From the NCBI GenBank assembly GCA_963843275.1, contig CAWJJM010000010.1, positions 62,001-126,000 of the forward strand: a DNA stretch of 64,000 bases, read 5' to 3'. The notes beneath the pieces are model-generated. The model saw only the letters and a program-made list of their open reading frames with translations, had not been told where the DNA came from and did not search any database. Source of the stretch: CAWJJM01 sp963843275 (GTDB lineage Bacteria; Acidobacteriota; Thermoanaerobaculia; Multivoradales; JBCCEF01). Below, piece by piece: positions 44,257 to 53,627 of this stretch. The position numbers were made by a program, and so were the translations under genes. Numbering within the stretch: position 1 is the stretch's first letter; each line of letters opens with the position of its first letter.

Positions 44257-46516
44257 CTAGCAGCCCGCGGCCGCGGCCGGCGGCGGCGCCGCCGGTTGGG
44301 CGGGGACGCGGCGCCGTGCCGACCAGGCCGCGGCCAGCAGCGTCGCCAGCGCGGCGCCCGACAGCAGCGCGCCGGGCACCCAGCCCACCGGCCGGTAGGC
44401 GAGCTCCAGGCGGCCGGAGCCCGGACCCAACGCGACCTCCAGCAGCGCCGCGGCGTCCGGCTCGACCGCCACCCCGCGACCGTCGCTGCGTCCCCTCCAG
44501 CCGGCGTCCCAGGCCTCGGCGACCCGCAGCCGCCCGGGGCCGGCGCAGCGCCAGTCGATGCTCCACCGGCCCGGTTCCCGGTCCACCGCCCGGGCGCGGC
44601 AGGCGTCGGCGCCCCGCGTCCAGGTCAGCCAGCGCGCCGCGCCCGGGCGCTGCCACACCCGGGCGTCGGGACCGTCGTAGGCGAGGCGCCACCCGGCCAC
44701 CGGCGCCGGCCGGCCCGGCGGCGCCATCACCCAGCGCACCGCGAGGCGGTCGAGGGCGGCGGCGTCCCAGCGCTCCACCGGCGTGAAGTAGGTGGGGTGC
44801 CCGCCGCCGAACGCCGCCGTCCAGGCCGCCTGGTAGCGGGCCAGCTTCACCGAGTCGTCGCCGCGCACGTCGCGCAGCCGGTAGACCATCGCCGCGTTGG
44901 GACGCAGGACCTCGCCGGTGGCGGCGACTCTCCCGTCGCGCCCGGTCAGGAAGCGCACCGCGCCGGTCCGCGGGTAGAGGTCGCCGGCGGCCAGACCGGG
45001 GTTGAAGCCGGCGTGGGCGGCCAGCAGGTCCGCCGCCACCACCAGGGGTAGCGCCGCCGCCACCGCCGGCCGCCACCGGCGCGGCAGGGCGACGGCCGCC
45101 GCCGCGGCCAGCGCCGCCGCCGCGACCCCGGCCGTCCACCAGCTCTCGAGCGGCAGCAGGCCGTGGCTCCGCCAATCGGCCGCGAACAGCCCCCAGGCGA
45201 CGGCGAGGGCGGCGGCGACCCCGGCGGCGCCGACCGCCAGCCCGCGGCCGCGGCCGGCCGTCCAGCGGTCGAGACCGTACCCCGCCAGCAGGGCCAGGCC
45301 GAGGTCGAGGCCGAAGAGCAGGCGGTGGTGCAACGCCCGGCCCGCCACCGGCAGCGCCGCCAGGGCCTCGCGCACGCCGGGCAGGTGGTAGGCCGCCGCG
45401 AAGCTGAAGGCGGTGACCGCCAGCAGCGCCCAGCGGCGGCGGTCGCCCGCGGCCGCGCCGCGGCGGGCCAGCGCCGCCACCCCGGCGACCGCCAACGGCA
45501 GGGTGAGGGCACCCGCATAGACCGCGGTCGAGGGGTAGTAGAACGGACCCCACCAGGTGCCGCGGGCGGGGTTCCCGAAGAGCTCGGGGAGGACCAGGCG
45601 CAGCGGCAGCCGCAGCAGCAGGCCCAGCGGCGGGTAGGAGACGGCCGGGTGCCACTGCCAGCGGCTGCTGGCCAGCAGCGTGGCGGCGAGCGGCAGGAGC
45701 TGGACCGCCGCCAGAGCGCCGCCCAGCGCCCAGCCCGCCGCGAACCGCAGCCCGGCGCGTAGCGCGCCCACCGCCGGGGCGGCGCCGCGCACCGCCAGGT
45801 AGAGCGCCGTCAACAGCGCCGTGTGCACGCAGGTCTCGGGATGGCCGGAGAGGAGCTGCAAGCCGCTGGCGGCGGCGAGCCCGGCGATCCCCCCGCGGCC
45901 GGCGGCCAGGCGCTCGGTGGCCCACAGCACCCAGGGCGCCAGCGCCACCGCGCTCCCCATCGGGAAGAGCAGGAAGGACACCGGCATGCCGGCGAGAGGG
46001 AACGCCACCGCGGCGAGGCGCGCGGCGTGCTCGGAGAGGCCCAGCTCGCGCGCCAACCGCCACGCACCGAGCCCGCCCACCAGGACCCGCAGCCAGGGCA
46101 GGAGCAGCCATCCGACGCGCTCCGGCAGGGCTGCGAACAGCAGGTGCAGGGGGAACAGCGGCGCCGAGGAGCCGTTGCTCCAGTACGGGGTCCCCGAGGA
46201 CTGGAAGGGGTTCCAGAACGGCAGCCGGCCGGCGCGCAGCTCGTGGCGCAGGAAGAGCAGCCAGGGCTGCACCTGGTAGGTGACGTCGCCGAGCGACGGG
46301 TTGCCGGCCGCCGGATCGGCGACGCCCGTGCCACGGTGGGTGGGCGGCCAGGCTGGCGGCGGGGCTGGGGATGCCGTCCGGCAGGCGCAGGGCGGGGGCG
46401 AGCAGCGCCACCCCGGCCAACCCGACGAACAGCCAGGCGGTCCCGCCACGACGCCGGCGGAGCAGGCCGGCGGCGGCGGCGGCCAGCAGCGCCGGCAGCA
46501 TGGGGTTCAGGTGCAC
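44257..46516 (-). CDS. YfhO-like polytopic membrane protein (one frameshift)
   Basis: About 752 residues after removing one extra base near 46345. The N-terminal piece (46516-46350) is a first hydrophobic segment. The rest opens with the family block VQPWLLFLRHELRAGRLPFW and NPFQSSGTPYWSNGSSAPLF, followed by about a dozen membrane segments and a C-terminal periplasmic beta domain (about 560-700). YfhO-family proteins resemble GT-C glycosyltransferases and act on lipid-linked sugars at the outer face of the inner membrane. The start codon is a GTG; an ATG five codons in is an alternative. It is divergent from the methyltransferase gene. Confidence 0.78.
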
Positions 46517-46591
46517 CCGCCCTCCGCCGCGGGTAGAATGCCGCGTCCCGCCCCCGGGGCGCCTCCCCGGAGCGGCTCCCCGACCCGCACC

Positions 46592-47479
46592 ATGACGCCG
46601 CAGCCGCTCATCGCTCCCCCGTCAGCCGAACGCCCGGCGCCGCGGCTCGAGACGCCGCCGTGCCCGCTGTGCGGCGGCGACGACCCGCGCCCGTCGCGCT
46701 ACCGCTTCGCGCCGCACGCGGTGGTGCGCTGCCGGCGCTGCGGTCTGTGGTATCTGGCGCCTCGCCTCGCCGAGGACGCGATGCGCCAGAGCTACGTGGA
46801 CGACTCCTACTTCGAGGGCGCCGGCGCCGGCTACTCGAGCTACCTGGCCCAGGAGGCGACGCTGCGCCACACCTTCCGCCGCTTCCTCGGCGAGCTCGAC
46901 CGCCGCGGCATGACCGGCGGCCGGCTGCTCGAGGTGGGGTGCGCCTACGGCTTCTTCCTCGACGAGGCGGCCGGCCACTTCACCGCGCGGGTCGGCACGG
47001 AGTTCTCCGCCCGCGCCGCCGACCGGGCGGAGGGCCGCGATCACCGCATCCTGCTCGGCGGCCTCGAGCAGCTCGCCCCCGACGAGCGCTTCGAGACGGC
47101 CGCGGCGATCCACGTCATCGAGCACGTCTACGAGCCGGTGACCTTCCTCGCCCGGCTGCGCGAGCACCTCGTTCCCGGGGGCTGGGCGGTGTTGGCGACG
47201 CCCGACATGGGCGCCTTCTGGCGCCCGCTGATGGGGCGCCGCTGGACGTTCTTCAAGATCCCCGAGCACGTGACCTACTTCGATCGCTCGACGCTGCGGC
47301 GGCTGTTCGCGGCGGCAGGATATCGCGACGTGCGGACGCTGCCCTACGCCAGCGTCTTCCCGCTCGACCTGGTGGCGGAGAAGCTGGGGCTCGCGGTGCC
47401 GCGCGCGCTGCGCCACCTGCGGCTGCGCCTGCCGGCGACCACCGTGGCGATGGCCGGCCGCTCCCCCGGGCCGCGCTGA
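46592..47479 (+). CDS. SAM-dependent methyltransferase with N-terminal zinc-ribbon-like motif
   Basis: The 295-residue protein starts with CPLCGGDDPRPSRYRF and VVRCRRCGLWYLAPRL, two Cys pairs that probably bind zinc. A class I Rossmann methyltransferase follows (SAM loop LLEVGCAYGFFLDEA near 110; IHVIEHVYEPVTFLARLREH near 175; IPEHVTYFDRSTLRRLFAAA near 225). This layout is frequent among methyltransferases in surface-glycan clusters. It is cytosolic, with an unknown acceptor. A TAGAAT hexamer at 46534-46539 may be its -10. It is alone on the plus strand within the cluster. Confidence 0.87.
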   Translation: MTPQPLIAPPSAERPAPRLETPPCPLCGGDDPRPSRYRFAPHAVVRCRRCGLWYLAPRLAEDAMRQSYVDDSYFEGAGAGYSSYLAQEATLRHTFRRFLGELDRRGMTGGRLLEVGCAYGFFLDEAAGHFTARVGTEFSARAADRAEGRDHRILLGGLEQLAPDERFETAAAIHVIEHVYEPVTFLARLREHLVPGGWAVLATPDMGAFWRPLMGRRWTFFKIPEHVTYFDRSTLRRLFAAAGYRDVRTLPYASVFPLDLVAEKLGLAVPRALRHLRLRLPATTVAMAGRSPGPR

Positions 47480-47487
47480 GCGCCGCG

Positions 47488-48210
47488 TCAGCGGCGGCGC
47501 CGGTGGCGCCAGCGGAAGCGCACCAGGTCGCGGAGCATCGACAGCGAGTCGAACAGCGGGTCGACCCGCGACGCCGGGGAGTTGGCCCAGCTCACCCCCA
47601 CCTCCACCACCCGGTAGCCGCGGCGCCGCGCCAGCCAGACGAGCTCGACGTCCCAGGCGAAGCGGTCGACCGTCAGCTCCGCCGCCAGCCGGCGCGCCGC
47701 GTCCCCCGCCAGCAGCTTGAAGCCGCACTGGGTGTCGTGGATGCCCCGGACGCCGGCCAGCCGCACCATCAGGTTGAAGGTCTTCCCCATCAGCTCGCGG
47801 TAGAGCGGCTGGTGGGTGGTGATCCGCGAGTCCGCGACCGCGCGGCTGCCGAGCACCACCTCGGCCTCGTCGCGGTGCGCCTCCAGGCGCGCCAGGTCCT
47901 CGATCGGCGCCGAGAGGTCGGCGTCGGTGACCAGCACCCAGGCGCCGGCCGCGGCGGCGAGCCCGGTGCGCACGGCGGCGCCCTTGCCACGGTTGACCGG
48001 GTGGCGCAGCACCCGCACCCCCTCCCCGGCGAAGGCCGCCGCCACCTCGGCGGTGGCGTCGCTCGACCCGTCGTCCACCACCAGCACCTCCGCCGGCTCC
48101 GGCCGCCGGGCGAGGTGGTCGAGGATGCGCCGCAGGCTGGGGCCGAGGCGCGAGGCCTCGTCGAAGGCGGGGACGACGATCGACAGCTCGGGGCGCACGG
48201 GGGCGATCAT
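47488..48210 (-). CDS. Dolichyl/polyprenyl-phosphate glycosyltransferase-like family 2 transferase
   Basis: The 240-residue protein resembles ALG5/DPM1-type enzymes: LSIVVPAFDEASRLGPSLRR, VLVVDDGSSDATAEVAAAF, NRGKGAAVRTGL, VTDADLSAPIEDLARLEAH (metal-binding DAD), DTQCGFKLLAGDAARRL and the end YRVVEVGVSWANSPASRVDP. No membrane helices are present. It would load a sugar onto polyprenyl phosphate for use by a GT-C enzyme, possibly the YfhO-like protein nearby. It lies 10 bases after the GNAT-like gene in the same direction. Confidence 0.88.
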   Translation of the reverse strand: MIAPVRPELSIVVPAFDEASRLGPSLRRILDHLARRPEPAEVLVVDDGSSDATAEVAAAFAGEGVRVLRHPVNRGKGAAVRTGLAAAAGAWVLVTDADLSAPIEDLARLEAHRDEAEVVLGSRAVADSRITTHQPLYRELMGKTFNLMVRLAGVRGIHDTQCGFKLLAGDAARRLAAELTVDRFAWDVELVWLARRRGYRVVEVGVSWANSPASRVDPLFDSLSMLRDLVRFRWRHRRRR

Positions 48211-48220
48211 AGTGGGCGAC

Positions 48221-49216
48221 TCACACCAGGTCGGAGTCGCCGAGCGTGAAGTAGAGGCGGCGCACCAGCGCCCCGGGGTCGAGGTCGTCGACCAGGGTGA
48301 CGGCGGTGAGCTCGAGGCCCTGCGGATGCACCCCGCGGCGCCAGCCCAGGGCGCTCAGCTCGGCCGCGGCGGCGAGGTCGCCACCGAGCCACAGCTCCCC
48401 CTCGGCCGCGCCGGCCGCACGGCCGCGCTCGCCGAGCTCCCGCGCCAGCGCTCCCAGCGCGGCGCGCGACCGCCCGTCCCACACCAGGTCGGCCCAGCGC
48501 AGGCGCTCGCCCTCGAGGCGGGCGACGCCGGCCGCGGCCGGCACGCCGCGACGACGCGCCACGAGGTGGAGGTAGTCGACGCCCGGGCGCCCCGCGTAGC
48601 GCGCCGTCCAGCGGGCGCCGTCGCGCACGGCGGCCACCGGGTAGCGCCCCGCGGCGCGGCGCCACAGCGCGTCGACGGCGCCGGCGTCGAAGCCCTCGTC
48701 GACCCGCACCCCGGCGAGGCGCCGCGCCCACCGCCCCGGTCGCGGGCGGGGTTCCGCCAGGTCGCAGCGCCACACCGGCACCGGCCGCGGGTCCGCGTAA
48801 CGCAGCAGCCGATGGCCGAGCAGCAGGTGCCGGCGGCCGGGAAAGCCGTAGAGCAGCGGCAGGCCCGCGGGGCCGCAGAACGTCGAGTAGAAGGTGTCGA
48901 CGGCGTGCGCGAACAGCCCGCGGCGGGCCAGCCCGCGGCGGCGGCGGGAGAAGGCGTCCACGGCGTGCCCCACCACCAGCCGGCGGCCGTCGAGCTGCAG
49001 GCGCACGGGTTGGGCCGCGAAGTGGACCGCCACCTCGCCGTCGGCCCAGCCCGCCAGGATGTGCCGCCGCCCGGCGCCGGGCGGGAACTTCCAGTGCCAC
49101 TCGGCGAGCGGGCGCGCGGCGCCGAACACCGCGTTGAAGGCGCGGTTGATCGCCTCCTCGTCGCCGGGCCGGTAGGGCCGCAGGACGGGCTCACGCGGTG
49201 CCGCCGGCGCGGTCAC
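48221..49216 (-). CDS. GNAT-fold acetyltransferase-like protein
   Basis: The 331-residue product starts REPVLRPYRPGDEEAINRAF and continues ARPLAEWHWKFPPGAGRRHI, then a HAVDAFSRRRRGLARRGLFA block that matches the acetyl-CoA-binding R/Q-x-x-G-x-G/A region of GNAT enzymes. A second GNAT-like half follows. Similar proteins are common next to polysaccharide genes, where they may acetylate sugars or activated amino sugars. The start is a GTG preceded by GGAGGA. It sits 19 bases after the glycosyltransferase stop at 49236. Confidence 0.72.
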   Translation of the reverse strand: MTAPAAPREPVLRPYRPGDEEAINRAFNAVFGAARPLAEWHWKFPPGAGRRHILAGWADGEVAVHFAAQPVRLQLDGRRLVVGHAVDAFSRRRRGLARRGLFAHAVDTFYSTFCGPAGLPLLYGFPGRRHLLLGHRLLRYADPRPVPVWRCDLAEPRPRPGRWARRLAGVRVDEGFDAGAVDALWRRAAGRYPVAAVRDGARWTARYAGRPGVDYLHLVARRRGVPAAAGVARLEGERLRWADLVWDGRSRAALGALARELGERGRAAGAAEGELWLGGDLAAAAELSALGWRRGVHPQGLELTAVTLVDDLDPGALVRRLYFTLGDSDLV

Positions 49217-49235
49217 GGGGTGGTCCTCCGCCGCC

Positions 49236-50328
49236 TCACGCCCGCGCCGTCCGGCACGACAGCTCGCCGCCGCCGTCGTCGCACACCCGCAGCCACCAGG
49301 GCCCCGGCGGCAGCCGGTCGCGGATCTCGTCCGGCAGGCGCCAGGCGGTCGCCTCCGCGGGCAGCCGCTCGGCGGCGGCGGGAAATCCCGCCGGCCGCGG
49401 CGAGACCTCGATCCAGCACGGCCGCGCCGCGGCGAGGGGCGCCAGGTCGACGTGGAAGGGATCGTCGCCCGCCGCCGCCGCGGCCGGCGGGGCCGGAGCG
49501 GCCGGAGGCAGGCGGCGCAGCAGGGCGCGGAAGAGCGGCCCGTAGTGCCGCCGCGCGAAGCGCTCCGCCGACTCCGCGAACCACTCGGCGGCGCGCGGCT
49601 CGCCCGCCGCGCTCTGGTTGAAGCGGTGGAGCACCGCGGCCCGCGGCTCGTGCACCAGGCGCAGGCCCGCCGCCCGCGCCCGCAGCAGCCAGTCGGTCTC
49701 CTCGAAGTACAGGCGGTAGCCGGCGTCGAAGGGGCCGGTGCGCTCCCAGGCCCGGCGCGACAGGGCCAGCAGCGCGCCGGAGAGGTGGTGGCTGGACAGC
49801 GCCCCGGTCGCCCGCCAGTGCCGCCGGGCGTGCCGCCGCCAGCGCCGCCGCGCCCACGCCGCCCACCGTCCGCCGCGCTCCGCCAGCCGCGCCGCCAGGG
49901 CGCTGGTCCGGTCGCGCGCCTCGGCGGGCGGCAGCAGCAGGCGGCGCGTCGCGGTCCCAGAAGAAACGCGGCCCGGCCACGTCGGCGCCCTCGCCGAGGG
50001 TCGCCAGCAGGCGGGCCAACGCCCCGGGGAGCAGCTCCACGTCGGGGTTGGCGAGCAGCAGGACGTCGCCGCGGGCGGCGGCGGCCCCGACGTCGACGCC
50101 GCCCGCGAACCCCAGGTTCTCCCCGGGCTCGACGAGCCGGCAGGGGAGCGCCGCCAGGCGCGCCCGTCCCGCGGCGTCGCTGCCGTTGTCGACGACCAGG
50201 ACCTCGAGCTCGAGGCCGCCGCCCGGGGAGGCCTCGGCCGCCCCGCGGTACAGCGACTCGACGGCCCGCGCCGCCAGCTCGGCGGCGTGGTAGTGGACGA
50301 GGACGGCGCTGACGGAGAGGGCGGTCAC
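49236..50328 (-). CDS. Family 2 glycosyltransferase (rhamnosyltransferase-like; one indel)
   Basis: About 363 residues after correction. The first half reads VSAVLVHYHAAELAARAVES, VLVVDNGSDAAGRARL, NLGFAGGVDVGAAAARGDVL and LANPDVELLPGALARL, typical of WbbL-like transferases. An extra base near 49955 shifts the frame. The acceptor half continues with SGALLALSRRAWERTGPFDA, YRLYFEETDWLLRARAAGLR and HRFNQSAAGEPRAAEWFAES. A beta-rich tail ends RVCDDGGGELSCRTARA. It lies first in a three-gene operon with the GNAT-like and polyprenyl-phosphate transferase genes. Confidence 0.82.
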
Positions 50329-50405
50329 GATTCCCGGGGCCCGTGCCCCGCCCGGCGGCCGGAGGGAGGGTGGGAGGCTGCCAGCGCCGGCCCGGGCACG
50401 CCGGG

Positions 50406-50411
50406 ATTGTA
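50406..50411 (-). promoter_or_regulatory. Candidate -10 element for the 49236-50328 operon
   Basis: On the minus strand this reads TACAAT (five of six), 77 bases before the glycosyltransferase ATG. No good -35 is found. The remaining 263-base spacer between the divergent genes holds only GC-rich palindromic sequence. Confidence 0.35.
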
Positions 50412-50591
50412 CCCTCCGCCGGCCGGGGGTCGGCGGCCGCCGCGTGGTAGCGTTCCCGCCTCGGGAGCGGCCGCCGCCGGGTCGGATCCCGGCCTGCCGC
50501 CGGCCCCCTCCCGTGGCCGGCGGGATCCCTCCGGCGCCGCGGCGGCGGGCGTCGTCCCCGACGTGGAGGGCTCCCGCGGCACCGCCGCCCC

Positions 50592-51587
50592 GTGCCGATG
50601 CGCATCCGCTACCTGGTCCCCGACTACGAGCGCCCGAGCTGGGGCACGGCGCTGCTCTACGAGCACGTCCGCCTGCTGCGCGAGCTCGGGCACGACGCCC
50701 GGGTCCTCCACCACCGCACGCCGTTCCGCCTCCCCTGGTTCGAGAGCGGCGTCCCCGTCGAGCACCTCGACCGACTCGCCGCGCCCGCCGCGGCGGACGA
50801 CCTGCTGGTCGTTCCCGAGGTGCTGGCGGCGGAGGGGGCGCAGCTCGGATGGCCGGGCCGCCGGGGGGTCTTCGTCCAGGGCAGCTTCCTCACCGTCGCG
50901 GGGCTCGGCGGCGCCGACGACTACCCCGCCCTCGGCTACTCCTTCGCGCTGGCGGTGCTGCCGCACGTCGCCCGCATCGTCGAGCGCCACTTCGGGCTCG
51001 CCGCGGACCTCGTCCCGCCGTTCGTGGCGCCGTACTTCCTGCGCGACCCCGAGGAGATCCGGCGCCGCCCGCGGGCGCGCCTGCTGCTGCTCGCCGCCAA
51101 GCCCGAGTACCGGCGCGCCGGTTTCCCGGACCACGCGATCCTGACCCATCTCGTCGGACGCCATCTGCGGCGCCGGGGCGGCGCGGACGGCTGGCGCCTC
51201 GAGGAGCTCGACGGCCTGAGCCACCGGCAGGCGGCGGCGCGCATGGCGGAGGCGGCCTTCCTGATCAACCTCAACACCCACGAGGCCTTCAACACCACCG
51301 TGCCCGAGGCGATGGCGGCCGGATGCCTGCCGCTGTGCTACGAAGCGGTCGGTGGACGCGACTTCCTCACCGACGGCGTGGACGCCTTCGTCCTCCCCAA
51401 CCACCACGTCTTCCCGCTCGTCGAGCGGACCCTCGAGGCGATGGCGGCGGCCGACCGCGACGACCCCGGCCTGGCGCGCATGCGGCTGGCCGCCCGCGAG
51501 ACCGCCGGCCGCTTCGACGAAGCGGCGACGCGGCGGGCGCTGGCGTCGTCGTTCGCCCGGCTGGCCGGTCCCGGCGTCCCCGGGTGA
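50592..51587 (+). CDS. Glycosyltransferase family 4-like protein
   Basis: The 331-residue protein starts (GTG, or ATG two codons on) with MRIRYLVPDYERPSWGTALL, a Rossmann strand and acceptor-loop pattern. It ends with a nucleotide-sugar half: RLLLLAAKPEYRRAGFP, LINLNTHEAFNTTVPEAMAA (the E-x7-E-like acid pair) and GCLPLCYEAVGGRDFLTDG. It is shorter than typical GT4 enzymes, and its N-terminal half is divergent. It is the only plus-strand gene in this part of the cluster and converges with the methyltransferase at 51612. Confidence 0.75.
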   Translation: MPMRIRYLVPDYERPSWGTALLYEHVRLLRELGHDARVLHHRTPFRLPWFESGVPVEHLDRLAAPAAADDLLVVPEVLAAEGAQLGWPGRRGVFVQGSFLTVAGLGGADDYPALGYSFALAVLPHVARIVERHFGLAADLVPPFVAPYFLRDPEEIRRRPRARLLLLAAKPEYRRAGFPDHAILTHLVGRHLRRRGGADGWRLEELDGLSHRQAAARMAEAAFLINLNTHEAFNTTVPEAMAAGCLPLCYEAVGGRDFLTDGVDAFVLPNHHVFPLVERTLEAMAAADRDDPGLARMRLAARETAGRFDEAATRRALASSFARLAGPGVPG

Positions 51588-51611
51588 GCCCTGCCGCCGG
51601 CCGTCCACGGC

Positions 51612-52427
51612 TCACCGCGGCCGGGTCGCCGCCAGCAGCAGGTTGGGGCCGTAGAGGCCGGTCCGCCGGCAGGCCGCGTTGACCGCGCGGCCCGCCAGGG
51701 CGACCGCCGGGCGCAGCGCCCGGGGCGAGGCCGCCACCAGCTCCGGGACCGGCACCACCGGTTGGACGTTGACGTGACGGCAGCGGTCGACGCGCAGCCC
51801 GGCAGCGCGGGCGGCGGCGCGGAGGCGGTGGCGCGCGAAGCCGTGGCGGTGGCCCCCGGTGACCCGCCACAGCCGCTCGACGAAGCGGTCCGCCGACCTC
51901 GCCGAGGCGAACCCCGCCAGCCACTGCCCCACCGCCCGAGCCCGGCGCGGCCGCACCAGGGCGAGGTAGTAGAAGAGGTAGAAGTGGTAGGCCGTGGTGG
52001 TGAGCAGCAGCCGCCCGCCCGGGACCAGGAGCTCGCCGACGGTCGCGAAGAAACCCGCCGCGTCGTCGAGGTGCTCGACCACCTCGGTGCTGAACACCAC
52101 CTCGTAGGGACCCCCGAGGTCCGCCGCCACGGCGCGGTCGAGATCGCAGCCGATCAGGCGGTCGTACCCCGCCGCCGCGGCGCGCTCCAGCGCGGCGTCG
52201 GCGCGATCGCAGCCGGTCAGGTGCCGGGCGTGGGGCCGCAGGGCGGCGGCGTAGGTCCCGGCGCCGCAGCCGAGGTCGAGGATCCTCCCCGGGGGCCGGT
52301 CGCGCAGGGCCGCGGCGACGAAGGCGGCGAAGGTCGGGTAGCTCCGCCGGTGCCAGTCCGCCAGGGTGTCGAAGTAGGCCTCGCCGTAGAGCTCCTCCGG
52401 CTCGCCGGCGGGCGCCCCGGAGGTCAC
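51612..52427 (-). CDS. SAM-dependent methyltransferase
   Basis: The 271-residue protein is a class I methyltransferase. It opens with YGEAYFDTLADWHRRSYPTF, has the SAM loop RILDLGCGAGTYAAALRPH near residue 50, acidic LTGCDRADAALE, and STEVVEHLDDAAGFFATVGE in motif III. Its C-terminal extension is hydrophobic and aromatic (FYLFYYLALVRPRR). The GTG start overlaps the stop of the SGNH gene (GTGA). It is the last gene of the ABC ATPase-radical SAM-SGNH-methyltransferase operon; the acceptor is unknown. Confidence 0.87.
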   Translation of the reverse strand: MTSGAPAGEPEELYGEAYFDTLADWHRRSYPTFAAFVAAALRDRPPGRILDLGCGAGTYAAALRPHARHLTGCDRADAALERAAAAGYDRLIGCDLDRAVAADLGGPYEVVFSTEVVEHLDDAAGFFATVGELLVPGGRLLLTTTAYHFYLFYYLALVRPRRARAVGQWLAGFASARSADRFVERLWRVTGGHRHGFARHRLRAAARAAGLRVDRCRHVNVQPVVPVPELVAASPRALRPAVALAGRAVNAACRRTGLYGPNLLLAATRPR

Positions 52428-53581
52428 CGCGGCGCCCCCGCGGCGCAGCCCGGCGGGCGCGGCGCCCCGTCCGCGCCGAGCCGCCCGAGCAGCGGAGCGA
52501 TCCGGTCGGCCAGGAAGCGGCTCAGCTTCTCCGCGCCCTGCCGGGTGTAGTGGACCGGGTCGCCGAAGTCCGCGTCCGACCACTCGATGCCCCGCGCGGC
52601 GTCGGCGAGGAAGGGTCCCTGCGGGCACGCCTGCCGGCGCAGCACGTCGTTGAAGCGCTCGATCTGCCGTGCCGCGACCTCCCCGGAGAGGGTGGGGATC
52701 CACTCCTCCAGGTAGGCCTCGTCGGCCCGCCGCTGCCCCGCCCGCAGGCGGATCGGCTGCGTCACCAGCAGCGTGGCGGCGCCGCCGGCGCGCGCCACCG
52801 CGACGAACGACCGGACGTTGCGGCGGAACGCCGCCAGCGCGCCCGGGGCCAGGGAGCCGCCCCCCGGCGGCGGCGACGGCGGCGCCGGTGCGGCGCGCAG
52901 GCGGTCGAGCAGCAGGCTGTGGCCGAGGATCCCGGGCGCGGGCGAGGTCAGGCCCAGCGCCCGGCGCACCAGCTCGGCGTGCCCGGTCTCGTAGTCGGCC
53001 TCGAAGGGATGGTGGGAGGCCGGCTGCAGATCGTTGATGCCGTGGTAGAAGACCACCAGGTCGGGCTGCAGGTCGAGGTCGCGGGTGAGCAGGGAGACGA
53101 CGCTCTCCAGGCTGGTCCAGCCGGGCACGCCCGCGTTCCACACCTCCACCTCCACGCCGCGGGCCCGGAGACGGTCCTCCAGGCGCCACGGCCAGGTCGA
53201 GCGGTCGTCCGGCGCCAGGCTGTCGAAGGTCGTCGAACCGCCGGCGCAGACCACGCGCCGGATCCCCGGCGGCCTCGCGACGGGCCGTTCCGGCGAGCGG
53301 TAGCCGGCGCTGTTGAAGGAGGCGCGCTTGCCCCCCAGCTCGACGGCGGCACCCTCGCGGGGCGCCACGCCCAGGAAGGGGTGGAGGCGGAACAGGTGGG
53401 CCAAGCGGGCACGGCGCTCGGCGGTCAGCTCGGCGCGGGTCCGCGGCCAGGCGCCGGAGCCGACCCGGCCGGCCAGCCGCAGGGCGAGCTCGGACCCCGC
53501 CGCGAGCACGAGGAGCAGCGCGAGGGCGAGCAGGAGCCCCCGGGCGGCGGGCCGCCAGCGCGACGGCGTGCCGCCGGTCAT
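52424..53581 (-). CDS. SGNH/GDSL-family hydrolase with N-terminal membrane anchor
   Basis: The 385-residue protein has a single N-terminal hydrophobic segment (about 14-36). SGNH blocks are visible: block I with Ser in VVCAGGSTTFDSLAP near 110, block II Gly in VWNAGVPGWTSLES, block III Asn in FYHGINDLQPA near 182, and block V with D-P-V-H in DFGDPVHYTRQGAEKL near 350. The family includes O-acetyl esterases and acyltransferases acting on glycans. It faces the periplasm and follows the radical SAM gene by 46 bases. Confidence 0.85.
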   Translation of the reverse strand: MTGGTPSRWRPAARGLLLALALLLVLAAGSELALRLAGRVGSGAWPRTRAELTAERRARLAHLFRLHPFLGVAPREGAAVELGGKRASFNSAGYRSPERPVARPPGIRRVVCAGGSTTFDSLAPDDRSTWPWRLEDRLRARGVEVEVWNAGVPGWTSLESVVSLLTRDLDLQPDLVVFYHGINDLQPASHHPFEADYETGHAELVRRALGLTSPAPGILGHSLLLDRLRAAPAPPSPPPGGGSLAPGALAAFRRNVRSFVAVARAGGAATLLVTQPIRLRAGQRRADEAYLEEWIPTLSGEVAARQIERFNDVLRRQACPQGPFLADAARGIEWSDADFGDPVHYTRQGAEKLSRFLADRIAPLLGRLGADGAPRPPGCAAGAPR

Positions 53582-53627
53582 CCCGCGGGAGGGCGGGGGC
53601 TCGGGGCCCCCCGGCGGCGGCCGGCCC

